Source: Serilophus lunatus
Lineage: Eukaryota > Chordata > Aves > Passeriformes > Eurylaimidae
Direction of reading: 5' to 3'
DNA: 64,000 bases
NCBI GenBank assembly: GCA_013399895.1
Contig: VXBA01002873.1
Span: 579,186-643,185 of the forward strand
Below, piece by piece: positions 49,444-63,180 of the stretch (its first letter is position 1; every line of letters starts with the position of its first letter). The translations under genes were made by a program, and so were the position numbers. Under the pieces are notes generated by a model. It worked only from the letters and a program-made list of their open reading frames with translations, had not been told where the DNA came from and did not search any database.

Positions 49444-51036
49444 GTTCAACTGACTCTACCCACAAATAACACTAGCTAGTCTTATCTCTAGCTAGTCTTG
49501 TCTCTTGTATATTTATCTCAAACCTCAACCACTAAGTATTTCATGTGGTCTCCAACACTCCCTCATCTGATTGCCTTCCAGGTGTTACAATTAGGAAGGA
49601 CATTCATAAAATCACCTTTCCAAACCTAAAGAGAGAGTAGCTGGAATAATTTTGGGGGGTTTTTTAACACTCATTATTTTGGGTGAGAAACAAGCTGCAA
49701 GAGGCAGCTGGGAGCATTCATAAAAACAGTCATGAGAAAGTGATCAGAATCCTTTTTTTCTAAATTGTATAAAAGTTGTGGTCAAACTTATAGATCAGTC
49801 TTTCACCAGTCCAGCCCTCATTCCAGGTCCTAACTGTTCAGCAGATTTATAAAAGCAGTGGCTGAGACGCTTTCTTTCAGCCAAGAGTAGCCTCAGAAAC
49901 AGCAGATCTTTCCAATTTACAGCTGCTTCCATGGTTCCCAGAAGAACAAATAAAACTATCTGTTTCATAGTCTGAGACAACAAAGGTTTGTGTGCTCCAG
50001 CATTAGGCATACCACGAGGAGAAGAGGAATTTCTTCTTTGAAGGAGCAGTGAGAAGTAAAGGCCTGTGAGTATCTGAGCCAGGCCAGAAAGAGGTCATTT
50101 GCATCTTCAGGTTTTCCAATATCTCATATGTTCTACAGCCTGTAGCAGCAGAGAGCACAGCAATTTAAAGCACCAAAAAAGGACAACAACCTTTTAAGAG
50201 CTGCTTCAGCCACACAAGGGAAGTGCTCCTGGAGAGCCAGGTACTGCTGAGCAGAGCACAGCCCCACTGGCAGGCACTGTCCTTCCAGCAAGGCAAAGCA
50301 CCTTGAAGGGAGCGAGATCACCCCCTGCCTCCAACTGGGTGCTGATGACTGAACACTTAGGGAGGGCAATGCACCATGTGGGGATGAAGCAATTTGTTTA
50401 TGCCCCACTGGAAGCAAGACAAGGAACCATTTCTGAGTGCACCTGTCAGGGAGACAGTGCCTTCCTGGGTTATTGCACAGCCCCTCAGTAGCTCTGGGAA
50501 AAGCTGGACAACCTGTCCCCACCACCCAGGCCTGTCAAGTCCGTATAGGCTCGTCTTCACACAGCATTGTTCTCCTGCAGGAGCTCTTTTCCAGCATGCC
50601 TTCCTGGGACAGCTCTTCCCATTTGGTAGAGCCAAGCAGCTGCACCTTCAGCAAGCTGCTTCCCAACCACCTGCTCCCTGTTTTGGTGGTCCAGCTGGTG
50701 AGCATTCCTATGCTTTCACCCGATCTGCCTCTCCTTATCCCTGAGGTGATGATATGTTCTCAGAGGGGGCCTCAGATCCATGGCTAATGAAGGAAATTGT
50801 TCTTGGAACTATTTCCTGAATATTGGCAGCCTTCTTCCTTCACATCTTAAAAACAAACCTACGTTTGTAATATCACTCACTGAGCACAGAGTTTTTAAAC
50901 TCAGGACAACTCTTGTGTGCCAAAGATGATAGTGCTACTACTGTATGCCATGATGAGCTTTCCCTAAATCCCCTACTATGTACTGGAGTGCCTTAGCTTG
51001 TTTTAAAACCCCTTCTTTGTATCTCAGTACCCTTAA
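49444..51036. other. Unique DNA, GC-richer from about 50.1 kb
   Basis: The 50.1-50.8 kb part is GC-richer and keeps overlapping open frames on both strands (to 130 codons), none recognisable. No CR1, SINE or LTR landmarks seen. The composition change could mark old functional sequence or a decayed repeat. Confidence 0.4.
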
Positions 51037-51053
51037 CAGAGTATATAAACAGT
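51037..51053 (+). promoter_or_regulatory. Isolated TATA-box-like motif
   Basis: GTATATAAAC (51041-51050) is a near-ideal TATA word. A 70-codon plus frame starts 59 bases downstream at 51109. No initiator, CpG island or GC boxes are evident and the peptide is not recognised, so a working promoter is unproven. Confidence 0.15.
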
Positions 51054-54000
51054 GGCTAAGCCCTTTCTGAGCTAATTCCTTTCCCTACTCAGTTTTCAGA
51101 AGGGGGGTGTGGAGACCTCCCACCCTGCAGCCATTAAACCCATCTCAACCAGTGTAACCCCTTGGCAGAGCCACCGCCCTGCTCTCAGCCTGCTCCTCAT
51201 AAGGGAGCTCACCCTTAAGGTTACTCACTGCCCAGACATTAAATGCAAGCTCTGGCCACCTGTATTTTTAGTGTACAGTGTGAGCAACCAGCTCACTGCT
51301 CTGGCTGATAGGTGGCTGTAAATTCAGGGCCGAAATGGCTGTTTAATGGGGAAGCAAAGCCCTCCTGATCAAACTGAGCCATCAGGTCAGAACTGCCCTG
51401 CTGCCAACAGGTAAAATTTCCAATGAAAAGCGCCCTTCCAGTCTCCTCAGGGTGAGCCATTGCACCAAGGGCAACCTCTTGTGCTGTCTTAACTGAGTCG
51501 TGACAAGCTTTTCTTTTGATGAAGTTATTAAGGTAAGCAGAATGGCTGGAGATTTTTTTTCTCTTTATCTTGTAGTTGAATTTGAGGACTCCTATTTAAA
51601 ACTTTGTTCATCTTCTTTGCTCCCCCTGATTATGAGAGAAATGTGTGTTCCCCTTGGGATGTGTTCTAATTGGATGAATACTTTATTTTGGTTTTAATAT
51701 GGGAAATCTCAGGTTGGAAAACACTCAGCTCAACTCCAGAAGTCTTGGCGTAAGCATTTTTCAGAAAAAATACATTTGCGCTGAGTCCTCTGATAAAATA
51801 CAAACACTAACTGGGTTTTTTTCTTGGTTGTCAAATATGTTTGTCTCTGAATAGTAGGACCATAGATTAAATCCTGGAAAAGATTACAAACAATTGTAAA
51901 AAAGAAAAATACTTTCCCTAAGATACCCAAGGATTTATTTAATTTTTAGTTTCAAGTTTTTTGGTTAATTCTGAGCTTTCTGACTGACTTTGTATCTTAG
52001 CTGTTTTAATCTGCTCTGTGTTGGGTTTTTTCTATTATATTTTTAGTTGCTGCATGGTCATATTCAACCTCTAACATAAATCACTTATTGTATTTTGAAA
52101 GTTGGATAATGTGTATAATGCACCAACATTGAAAATACACATCTGTTTTGATGTTAGGTGCATCATGCCAGTAAATAGCATCATTTATCTTAATATTTTT
52201 CACTTCATATATAAATGAGTAATGAGTTTACATTCATAGAGGCATTTGTAAGCAGCATGGTTTGGTGGTTGCTTTTTTTTTCCTTCTAGGTTTTTATAAC
52301 ACATTGCAATTTTACAGAGAAATTTTGGGGGATTTTTTGTTTTGTTTTATTCTGAGGATTCATTAACTTCTGTCTCCCTTCTGCCTGATATTATGATTCC
52401 ACTACACCTTCAGTCAGGCTACATTTTATACTTTGTGCCTAGCATGGACATTTCTGTGGTTTGTGGTGGTGCATTCTTAGAGAGCCAATTGATCTGACTC
52501 TGTCCCTGGCCTGTCTGAGCATAGAGCTGCCATATATATGTCTCTGCCAGAGAGGGAGGATGGGGGTAGCTATCTTGCTTTTCATTTCTCTGCTGATCCC
52601 AGTTCAATGTGGGAAGGGAATGCAACAATCTAGTTATTGGGTTAAGTACTAAAGCTGCAATTTTTATTGAAATACAATAATTCAGGCATCAGTGGCTCCT
52701 GGCAGATAATAGACCCTGTGGTAATAAGTGTTCATAAAGCTTGAGGCCACCACATGCCCTGGGTTGCAAAGCAATGTGACCTTCCACAACCCTTCCCCTT
52801 GCTGCCCTCCTGTCTCTCAAACCACAATATTCTTGTCAAGCTGTTTAACAAGAATCATGTTTCCTCATGGTAAGTTGAACCCGTGCACTATTTTACACTC
52901 TTCCTCTTTCTCGCTTTGTAGGGATATAGGGGTAGAAGAAGGCTCTCGGCTTTTGAAAGAGTGCCTGTACTGTCACAGGCATTTATTTCCTATTGTTTTG
53001 TTTAAAACATTTTGAAATGGAGAGAAAATTGGAAGACAGCTCAGGACTCCCATATCTCTGAGTCTCAGAAACTAGGTTCCAGTTTGCAGAATAAATTTAT
53101 TTGGCCCATCATCCATTTCTTAATATATGAACACTGTCTTTGAGCTTAAGCAAATCTTTTGTCTCCCTGATGTCTACTAACAATGACATATAAGGAAACA
53201 TAATTTATTTACACCCTTGCTCTCTTTCTACTAGACATACCAAGACTTTAATTCCTACAAAGCGTGTCCCTGCTGTATAAAACTGAGTAAGAAGTTTGTG
53301 GAGTCATCCAGCACCTGGCCTAACATCACCACATCCTCCTAATTTCATGTCTGGCTCCTGCAATACTGAGGAAGGTTTTATTTCAGCTCTTAATTTACTT
53401 GTAGCAGATAAATTCCCTGATAATGAGAATCTTCACTCTGCTTTCAAGGATGACTGTGACTGCCTCTTCCCACAGAGATAGTCCTTTCAGATCACAAATC
53501 AAATGTGATGCGAAAGGCGTCATTTGATGTTGGTACCAACCCAACCATTACTATTTGCTTCCTAATTTTAGTTTTTACACCCTGTCAGATTTGCATCTGT
53601 AATTATCACTAAGTTAAGAAAATTAAATTAGCGGCACCAGACTGTTTGGGAAGGGAAAATAGGAATAGGATATGTTCTATGTCTCTTTTCAGTTGGCTTC
53701 TACTTTCTTTTAATTAATCACTCAGATTGGGGTGACACTCCTGGAAAAAGTCCCATATTTTATATAGTTTGTAAATATATATACATATGTGTGTGTATTT
53801 TTCTTACTTGATATATATAAAATAAAAATCTGTGTTTAAAGGGAGCTAGAAATTATCTTTCCGACATTTAGTACATTACTACCAGTAGTTCATGATTCAT
53901 GATAGATGAATGAGAAAAACCTAATTTTCTGTCAGAGAGCCAATATGCACACACAGGTCAGAGAGACTGAACAGCACTAGACAACCGCAATTCTATCTCT

Positions 54001-56739
54001 GTTTTACTTGTATATTTTTGGGAGATACTATGTGGTAGTAACATCACCTCGAAGAATCCAGAAGTGCTACTACTGGGGCAACAAACAACATATAGAGCAG
54101 GTTTATCATTACAGCCATATATTTTCATTTTTTAATGGCTCAGAGTCAGCATTTCAGCAAAGTTGTACTAATGAACCAGCACAGACCTCCAGAGTATCCT
54201 GGAAACAAATAAATGTCAAGCTTATCTTTCTTGTTAAACTTTAAGGGCCATTACACTTCCATGGCTTGGTGTTTCCAGTCACACAAGTACTTGCATCTCA
54301 AACTGGATGAATTTGAGTGCAAACCAGCCTGACATGATGAATGCAAAAGTTCACAGATGAAATGAGTTTGGACGATCTTGGTCCCCCAGCCCACATCAGT
54401 ACATGCAATAAAACAGCAGCATACTGGCACCAACTTCTCACTTCCAGCTGTGGGAGGCCCACTGGATGGAAGGAGAAGAAAGAAATGTGTCAGTCTGGGG
54501 CCGGCGGTGGGCAGTGGCCAAGTTCAGGTGTGAACCTCAGCAATGGGTCAGTGGATATTATGACAATCTCATCATGGAGCTGTTCTTCCTCTTTCTAAGC
54601 TGTCCTAGAAGAAAAGAGGGAAAAGTCTTGAGTACATTTTATTTAATGGCACCTCTCCATAGTGTCAGTGAACTTGAGATTTGATCTTGCAGTCAGCAGC
54701 ATGTAAACAAACTGATGACACTCTGCCTGGAGCCACAGTGAACTCCATGGAGCTTGATGTGGACACAGCACTCTGGCCATTTGGTATCAGTTGCAGGACC
54801 AGAGCCTGGAAAGAGATTGTTTTGCATCTTTACTGTAATTTTAAACTTGCAAGTAAAGCAGAGTAAATGAATTAATGAACTAATGGTACCTAAAGATTCA
54901 GGAGTTGCTATTATGTCTCTCTAGCCCAGTTGCAATCAAAAAGCATTTCTGCACCCTTGCATCAAACTAGGCAGGCCAAAAGTGTGTGATATTTTTAGTG
55001 GTGATGCAGCATCCTCTGTAACAGTGCTTCTTCAAGAAATGTGGTGTTGTGCATCCTGCCACTCTACATATGCACACTAATATAGATTTCCCTGGATCTT
55101 TTATTCTTTGTTAATGGATAGTGACTTCTTTCTCTATTGTATAAAAATGTCTCTTGACTAAATTCCTTGAGCTATGAAGCAGTTTAATTTTTTTTTTTTC
55201 ACCTATATCCTGATGGACAGCAAAATCCAGGGTGTGACAAATGGCACCTGACATCCAGGAAGGAATATATCCTTAAGAATAAATCCATATCTCCAAACTC
55301 TCTCTAATTTTATAGGACAGCCTTTCATTCTAGATCCATATCTACTACAGTTTCACAAAGACCAGATCTTATTTCTCAGTTCCTGTGAGTTACAAGCATT
55401 AAAAGAGTTCAGTTATAAAACTAAGTTTCTGTTTACTTCAGAAACCTGGCTGAAGTTCCATGTCATTCCTCTGTATTTTATATTTAGTCTCAGAATGCAA
55501 ACTGTAACTTGGAAATATATCCACCATGTGAGTTGGAGAGCAAAAAGCAAAGAAATTACTTATCCAGAGGTATGTTTTATATGGCACCTAAGAGATCCAT
55601 CTCTTTTAGTTCAAGTAAGAGGCACAATTTTAGGGTGGAGGAGGTATGTAAGAGAGGATAGATTAAGGTATTATAGTATTTGAGTATACCCCTGTCCGTG
55701 TCATTAATAGATTTGTTTGACTATTGAGCCTTTTGCAGGCGTTACTGAAGTGCTAGAGAAGAACAGAGAAACTGATACCATTTCTCTTAAATGTTTGATA
55801 GAGATTGAAGTATAACATTCATCAGTTTGTTATAAATGACCAAAAGTTTTCCATAGGGACAGATAGATGTGGGTATAAACACTTATCCACACTCCATGTT
55901 TCTAAAAACTCTCATTACAATATTATATCAACAGCTGTGATATATGGACATTAATTTCCTTGCTGCAGCTATAAATCATTCTTTTTATAACACTGAGAAG
56001 TTTTCATTCCCTGCTGCCTTCATATGGAGGTCCTAAGTTTTCTAATCAGAGAGGATTTATGTTTCCTTATCTCTTTTTATAATCTGGGTGATACCTACAA
56101 TGGGGCTTTTTGGTTCATCATTTCATCTCTATTTCATCACAGCATTCTGGAGCTATGCAGAGTATTGAAATAAAAAGAAGAGATAACAAGGAATACTGAT
56201 CCACCTACAACAGAAGATGGAAGAGACCAAAAGTGCTGCAAGTCTTTAATAGAATACATTCAAACAACATAATTTTTTTTCCATCTGGATTATGTCTATG
56301 TCTTTTTCAGATGTGGATTTCTTTACCTTTGATTAGCAACAAGTTTCCGACTAGGGTTTAAAAGAAGAAACTTAGAGGGCAGGGAGTACAGGTGTTGCAC
56401 AAGCCATACACGCTCTGCCCGGAAAAACCTGTCAGTGGTTTGCAAACATGAATACAACAGAAAGGATGTCTGAGAGGTGGGTCAGAAGTTAACAGGATTT
56501 TGCCCTACTATGGAAACTTAAGCCGCAGATCGGAAAGTGTTTATGTGATATCACAGTTTGAGTGACAACTGTCAATAGGTGTTGGATGGAGGTGAGGTCA
56601 GTATAGATTTTTTTCAAAGGCTGTCTGCTGGTATTGCCTGTCATGAGATAGCTGTCATTTCCAAATCACTCCATACATTCCATAAATGTAAGGCATCAGC
56701 ATGCTGGCAGAAACACTGAGGCAGCAACTGTTATGAATT
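51054..56739. other. Unique AT-rich non-coding DNA
   Basis: No gene or transposon recognised. TATATA and TGTG words occur at about 53776-53830 and a T-run at 55188-55199. The frames are 95 codons or shorter. Confidence 0.5.
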
Positions 56740-57520
56740 TATTTTTTAATGATGTGGTATTCTTTGAACTGTAGTGAATGTGAATTTTCTACACTTATAA
56801 AATGTTTGGGAGGCCCCATAGATTCAGTAAAATCATTAATTAAGGCATTTTACTTAAATTTTTGTGTGTTTGGTAAATTTACGGTGTGCAAATTGGTTCT
56901 AAGACTTTTAATTAAGTACCCCAATGTATTTTATGTTTCTTTTAATGGACAGAAAATGACTTTTGCTCAAACGAACTTCATTGTACAGTGTTATGCATTT
57001 TTCATCTGATGTGGGGAAAAATCAATTATTTTAAGAGTTCTGTTCTTCTGGCAGTTCATTTAAGTGAATTCTTACTGTGTTAAATGATCATCAGTATTTT
57101 CTTTTTACATAGCAACTCTTGTAAAAGTATTGTAATGCACACAAAGAAGTGTAATTTGCTATCACGTAGAGAACATTAGTCTTGTGCCATTTATGGACTC
57201 ATGAACCTCTCAGTTTCAGCCACAGTGCTTTAATTTCTATTTGGGTAAAGTTTGTGGGGAAATGAAAATGAAGGATTAAGTAATAGGAAATTGCTCGCAG
57301 ATTTGAATATATCTTTTATTTATTGCAGCTAAGGGGCTGTAATTCTGATGAACCCATTTGTCTCGCTGTAATTCCAACAAGTTCAGTGGAATAAATGATT
57401 AATTGCCTTCGTGTGACCTCAGAATCAGGTCTGCAATAGTTACAATGTGCTTTGGGTTGTGCAGAAATATTTGTGTTGAAAGTAACACCCATATGTGTGT
57501 AATAAAACTTCAAAGAAAAG
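56740..57520. promoter_or_regulatory. Candidate conserved non-coding element
   Basis: A repeat-free block with dense homeodomain-type sites, including two perfect TTAATTAA palindromes (56836-56843 and 56908-56915) and AATGATTAATTGCC near 57395. Further words are TGTAATTTGC, CTGTAATTCTGATG and GCTGTAATTCC, some spaced regularly around 57340-57375. This is the most enhancer-like stretch of the window. Conservation was not measured. Confidence 0.3.
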
Positions 57521-60164
57521 TTAAATCTGACTTTGTTGCTACTGAATTATGGTTTTGACAAACATAAGTAAAAGATTAATTTGACCTTTTGTCTAAGATT
57601 CTGAATCTTATCTTCCAAAGCCATAGAAAGAAGTAAGAGGTTCTACCTTATCTCAAACTCTGATTTTTTTTAATTTTTTTTTTTTAAGTCAGAGGCTGTT
57701 TCAGATGGTTGCTTTCATCAAATCATACATTTTTTGATATTCACAATGGAGCAAGGGTCTACGAATTTGAGAAAAAAGTTCCTAAAAACGATCATAAGTT
57801 TTTCAGCTCTCTTCACAATTACAAAATGAGAATGTTAGCAATCACCTATGACCAGTTCAGCAGGCTACAGTAAATTTTACACATATTGATGTGCAAAGTA
57901 TTCTTCCAACATGGAAAATAATAAAAGCCCATTTTAAGTCTAAATGCAATGAGTTTTCCATCCTGCTAATTACCCTCATTTTGTTATTAAACCTTGTGTT
58001 TCTATTAATTATAGTATTGTAAGGCATTTTAGTAGAAGTTAGCCTTTAAAAAAATATTTAAAAAATATTTAAATAATATTTCCCAAACATGAAAATAAGT
58101 TGAAGACAAGAATTTTTAATGTATTTCCAGAGTGACGTTTTCAGAACTTTGAGTCACATTTCCTAATCCTAATTTGCTATGAACAGTCACAAGCTGTTCA
58201 AAATGTCATGTACACAACAGCAGTCCCTTTAGAATAAAAGTACCGTTTCATGTGTTGAAATATGGGAGTTGGGTTTTTTGTTTCGTCTGGCTTTTGTTTT
58301 TTAAAAAGATGCAGAACTGTGACTTGGGTATGCTGCAGGTTCTTTCAGGTTCGGTTTTACAATGTTTACATTGGAGCAGTTCAGGAAGGGCCAGATGTTC
58401 AAGGGTGCAGGCTCAAGAGGTCTGATGATTCATGGAGAGGTGGGGTCAGATGTTCCTGTCTGAGTGATTCATCCTTCCTCTGTCCTGGCAATGGACTGAG
58501 TGGCATGCCCGGAGCTGGGGGCCTGGTACCCTGGTTTAAATCATTATTGATTTCAGTTTACACAAATATCCCTGGCTGTGAACTGCTGCAGCTGATTCAC
58601 GGTCTCTATCAAGACTTAAAAGTGGTGGCTGGAGAGCTTTCTGAGCACAACAGCTTCCTTACCAAGTGCATCTAATGCCACGCAACGTGGAAATCAGGTT
58701 CTGGAATATTTTTCTACCCTTTCATGAATTATTATTCTGTTCTGTTCTGCTCAGTATTTGTATGCTTGAGCGCAAAGAATGTAAAACAGAAAAAAAATAC
58801 AGTTGAAAAACTGCTCAACATAAAGATCCAAGAGAGCAGGAAACCTTTGTGTTGTAGGGGGGAAAGGCATGTGTTCAAACACATATCAAGAAATGACAAT
58901 TTTTTTTTTAAGTTCTTTTGAGTGCTGGAAATTTCTTTAGTGGATGAACTTTATCCACATCTTAGTGGAAAAAAATAAAGTTGCAGAAGAAAACATATTT
59001 TCATGGAAGATCAGAAACATTATTCTGGGAAATTCTTCCAATGCTCAAGAAGCCCTTTTTTTAGGTGGAAAAAAAATTTAGACAAACTTTGCACAAGTAG
59101 ACGTTCAAATGTCACTAGGAACATGGAAAAAAGTGTGTGTTTGTGAGAGGGTGATACGTGAGACCAATCTCCTACTGAAACTAACAGTCAAGGGTCCATC
59201 AATTTAGCAGCTGTGATAATCTCACCTGTCTATAAACCCACATACAGGTAAAATAAGTAAATAGCAGCAACCTGCTGAGCCACTGATTCATCTATAGATT
59301 AGATAGATTATGGACCCTTACATTTATGCAAAGGTTGTAATATCTTCTAGACTGAACTGAGGTTTCAAAGGGTTTTGTTTTGTTTTGTTTTGTTTGATTT
59401 GTATTCCTCCATGGAAATACTCCACACTTCTGGCTGTCCAGAATTCATGTGTCTCCCATGCCACAGCAAGCCAACAAAACAAAGCCCATCTTCCTGTGTC
59501 CCACTGACTCTGACACACATATAAAAAGCACCATACTTCCCTGCCAAGGTAGATAACTTTGGTTATTATCTTCTTTAGACAGCTATTAAAGATGTTTCTA
59601 TATTCTTTGGCTACATAGGATGAATTTACAACCTGACAGACCACTCTTAGTCATGCCCCTGTGATGGTCAGTGCATGTGAGCAGAAAAGAAATTGGATTA
59701 TACTTCAGACTTCCGTTTCCTCCTCTGCTCTTCCTTTGCTCTAGGGTAGAGCCTTTCTCATCTCTTGTGAATTGCTCTGTACCCATCATGCCACGTCTTT
59801 TGGTCAGCATGAAGAGAAGAGCAAACCCAGGCTGTGCTTGCTTCTTTGCTTCCTGTGGTTTTCCTCTGCCTCTTTCTCTCCATCTGCAACGACCTCAAGG
59901 CAGTACAAAGAAGAAGTAAGTTTGGCAAAATGATATTTAAAAAGAACGTGGTCTAAATAAGAAGAGTGAAAGGGTTGGGTTGTTTAGTGCAGCAAGGGAA
60001 ATGAAAAATGGAGGGCCAAGAGTAGGATGTGGTACCAATCTTCAAGTCTTCAAAAGTCTGCAGGAGAGGACCAAGTCTATAAATTATTTGGGTTTTTTCA
60101 GGTCTGCAGCAGGGAAGATGCAGACAAAGACTACATCAAGACTACAGAAAATCTGCCTAATGGT
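57521..60164. other. Unique non-coding DNA
   Basis: T-rich runs occur at about 57665-57686 and AAATATTT repeats at 58049-58081. A 137-codon plus frame (58262-58675) crosses a GC-richer patch but has no recognised domain. Confidence 0.5.
59372..59397 (+). repeat. (TTTTG)n microsatellite
   Basis: About five TTTTG units. The opposite strand reads CAAAA repeats, which give a Lys-Gln-Asn run in a minus-strand frame. Confidence 0.93.
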
Positions 60165-60330
60165 AAAAGTGGGATAGATAAGCTGTGGCATCTCCATTGC
60201 TGAATGTTTTTTACCAGGGCTTTTGGACATACATCTGTCAGCAATAGCTGATTCTGCTTTGATCTCAAAGGAGAACAGATAAGGTGATCTTTTGGGAAGA
60301 TCCTGACTAGTCCTAATCCCAGAAATAGGG
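60165..60330 (+). mobile_element. Old CR1/L3-type LINE tail, plus strand
   Basis: The order 'agctgtggcatctccattgc', 'tgaatgttttttaccagggc', 'ttttggacatacatctgtca', 'gctttgatct', 'aggtgatcttttggga' and 'tcctaatcc' follows the 3' region of older CR1/L3-type elements ('gtggaatctccatt...ggctggacaaacatctgtc...gatgacctcttgaggtc'). It is more diverged than the three young CR1 copies, so probably older. No coding frame remains. Confidence 0.68.
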
Positions 60331-63104
60331 TTAGGAAAGAGATTGAAACAGGGACATGAGTAAGATGCAGTTAGGCTGCATGGAGACCAATATTATAATT
60401 AATGTTATAATTCAAGTAACCAGAAACAAAATACTAGTGTGGCATCATGTATGTCTACAATCACACTTCCGTTCCTCAATTAGGGAATGGGCTGGAAAAT
60501 ATAATTTGTTTCGTTCTTGTCATGCTATTATTGGATGTGAAAATTTCAACCTACATCTGCCACATTCTGAACCTGTTACTGCAGTTCATTTGGAGGTATC
60601 CCTGACCCTTCTGGAATGGGTTAGTGACTTCCTACTTTCTTAATGGTATCTTGACCTGCTTTAGACTTGCATTTTATTTACGGGTTTATTTCAAAGTGCT
60701 CGTTTTCATGTACAAAGCTCTTTTTGGATTGGATCCTGTATATCTCTGAAATTACCTGTCTTTCTTGTTTTGCTTCAAGAGTTCAAATTACCTAGAAATT
60801 TTTGAGTTAAGGTGCCTTAAGCCCTACACCTTGGGATAAGATGCTGATGGTAGGTTACACTTGGCTATGTAATACCTTTCCTCAATATATGTTGGCCTTT
60901 TATTCTTTTTTTGTAAAAACAAAATAGAGGTATGGAAGAGCTGTGTTTCCTTTTGTTTGATTAACCTGAAGACTGCCTTCATGTTAGATGAATTCTAACA
61001 GCTGCTTTGGGTAGGTTTTTGCATTTTATTGTAAACACATTCTTGAACATTCCATGTGACTCATTAAGCAAGGAGGAGTACATGGACTAATCAAGTAAAT
61101 AGGGGTAATCATGTAGTAGGTAGAAGTACACTGGCTCATAATGTTTGCAAGAGTTTTGAAATCTGTCTTTGCAGTGTCATCTTAAATCTTTAACTGGACA
61201 TTTAAATGTAACCTGTTTTTGTGGACAATTTGAGTAGAGCATTGGCAGCAGTATGTGTTAGAATATGCTAGGAGGCCAAGTAGCATTATGTGCCATGGTT
61301 GTTCAAAAACTTTTCCTGAGTTGCTGAATTGAGCCGATTTACTGTCACCTAACTGCTGAAAGGCTCATCCACATTGCAGATGTCTCCTCCATCCCAGCAC
61401 TGGACATCTCTGAAAAGAACAAGTGTCAGGAACGCACATGGTGTGCGTAAGGTGATGGTTCTCCAGGAGCTGATTTACAATTTGCCTATTCTAGCCCTAG
61501 GCTCTGAGGATGAAACATTCTTTACAGTGGTGGGGTTTCATTATGGAAATAATACAAAATATTTGCTGATTAGTAACATATGTGTTTACTTACTGGTGGC
61601 ACATCTTTCTTCTCTTGAGACGTGACATTCCCTTTCGGTTTCTTGCTGCAGCCATGCTGGTTCCCAGAGACTGCTCCAAAGTGTGCTAGCCATTGATTTC
61701 ACTGGCCGTTTAAAGCAGTTTTATGTATTGGTCTAAGGAGCTTGTGATGACAGGGATCTAAAAAAAAATGCCTATCAGAAAATGATAACTGCCAACTCTA
61801 AAGCTGAAAGGTGTTTGCTCCAGGGTCATTTATTTTTAAGGGGAGGAGGGAAACAAACCTTCAGCTAAATTCATATGTCCTAGAGCTCTTATTATTTTAT
61901 AAACTATTTTGATCTCAGCACAGCACATTCCTCAGGTTTTAGCTTGGGCAGTTTCTTATTGACTTCACTTCTTAACAATGTGAGTTACTCCAAAGAAGAA
62001 CTGTGACATATATGCCATTGCAGCTCTTCTGCATGTTATTCTTCAGTTTTGGGATATACTTGTTTGAATAAAAAAAGGAATTAGAAAAAGTAAATATTGA
62101 AACAGATTAAGGATTTCAGAATTTGTTCTTCTTGAATATTCATATTTAAAAGAGCTCTGCCATGCTAATACATATTGGGGGTTTTTTTCCTATTTTTTTG
62201 ATCTTTGATCCTTTTTTGAGGAGTTCTCTTGAATTACATTTTCTTTAAGCTGCAAATGTTAACAAACTTGCACAGAATAAAACAGAACGAGTAAAGAGGA
62301 AAAGCAAAAATATCCTTTCCTGCCTCTGCAGCTGGCAAGGACCCCTAAACAGCAGGACCAAGCTGTTCTGCTCTGTGTGGGAGGAATAACTTGATAGCTA
62401 GTTCACATTCAGCAAGACAGTTTAAGCAATGATCCCAAACTGCTTTGATGCAATAGCTCTTCATTACCAAACAAAACAGAAAGGAAAANGCAATCTTATG
62501 CACCGACTTCTGGTACATGTCAACCAGACAGGCCCCTCACGGGAGGAGCAGGGTAGAGTTGAGGAAGACAGGCAGAGACACTTGTGCTACTGTTGCTGTT
62601 CTGCTTCCCATGTGCCTGGAAATGGTCCAGATACGTGCAAGAAACATCTGAAGCTCAAGATATCAATGAGCACTTCAAAGTGCCGATCTGTTCATTCATT
62701 TTGACTGTCATCATGGCCATGGCATTGAGAAGATGACAAACCTGATCAAGACCATGCTGTGTATGTTCTCTGAGATAAGGCAAATGAGAAAGCTGTATAA
62801 TCATGCTGACAACAGTGATAAACCTTGCTCCTCCCCTGCTAATAATATTGCAACTGAATAATGGAATTCATACCCAATTCATGTTCCCTTTAGACACTTG
62901 GAATTGGATTGAAATGCTATTTAACACTTAAATGCAGCCAGTTTCTGGGGTTTTAATTCAAGTGAGATGGGGCCAGTTAACACTGGAGAGAGGAAAAAGG
63001 CTCTCTGTATTTGAGCTTTTTGTTGCCCAAATTAGGAAAGCCCAGGTAAACTTCACATAATTTTGCAACATTCTTAAATGGCAGGCATGATAATTCTGGC
63101 CAAG
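60331..63104. other. Unique non-coding DNA
   Basis: No gene recognised. A single undetermined base is at 62489. The frames (to 95 codons) lack domains. The short stretch 61948-61995 (TTATTGACTTCACTT then GTGAGTTACTCC) faintly recalls the palindromic repeats above. Confidence 0.5.
62489..62489. other. Undetermined base
   Basis: A single 'n' after a short A-run. It falls inside an unsupported 91-codon frame (62429-62704) and gives an X there. Probably a base-call uncertainty. Confidence 0.9.
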
Positions 63105-63180
63105 AAAATACAGGCACAGAAAAAGCTGAGTATCTTGGTAGTGCCTGAGGACATACTCAAACCCAAACTGTTCTTGCCTT
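63105..63180 (-). repeat. Possible MIR-like SINE remnant
   Basis: The words 'acaggcacagaaaaagctga', 'gtgcctgaggacatactcaa' and 'acccaaactgttcttg' loosely follow the reverse complement of MIR (gaggcacagagaggttaag ... gaggacagactcaaaccca). It lacks the diagnostic 'cttgcccaaggtca' block, so confidence is low. Confidence 0.2.

Noticed and set aside
50133..50787. Possible gene in the 50 kb GC-richer patch
   Set aside because: Four overlapping frames on both strands, none recognisable, with no splice pattern.
59324..59644. 106-codon minus-strand frame
   Set aside because: It crosses the (TTTTG)n run, giving a Lys-Gln-Asn repeat, and has no domain.
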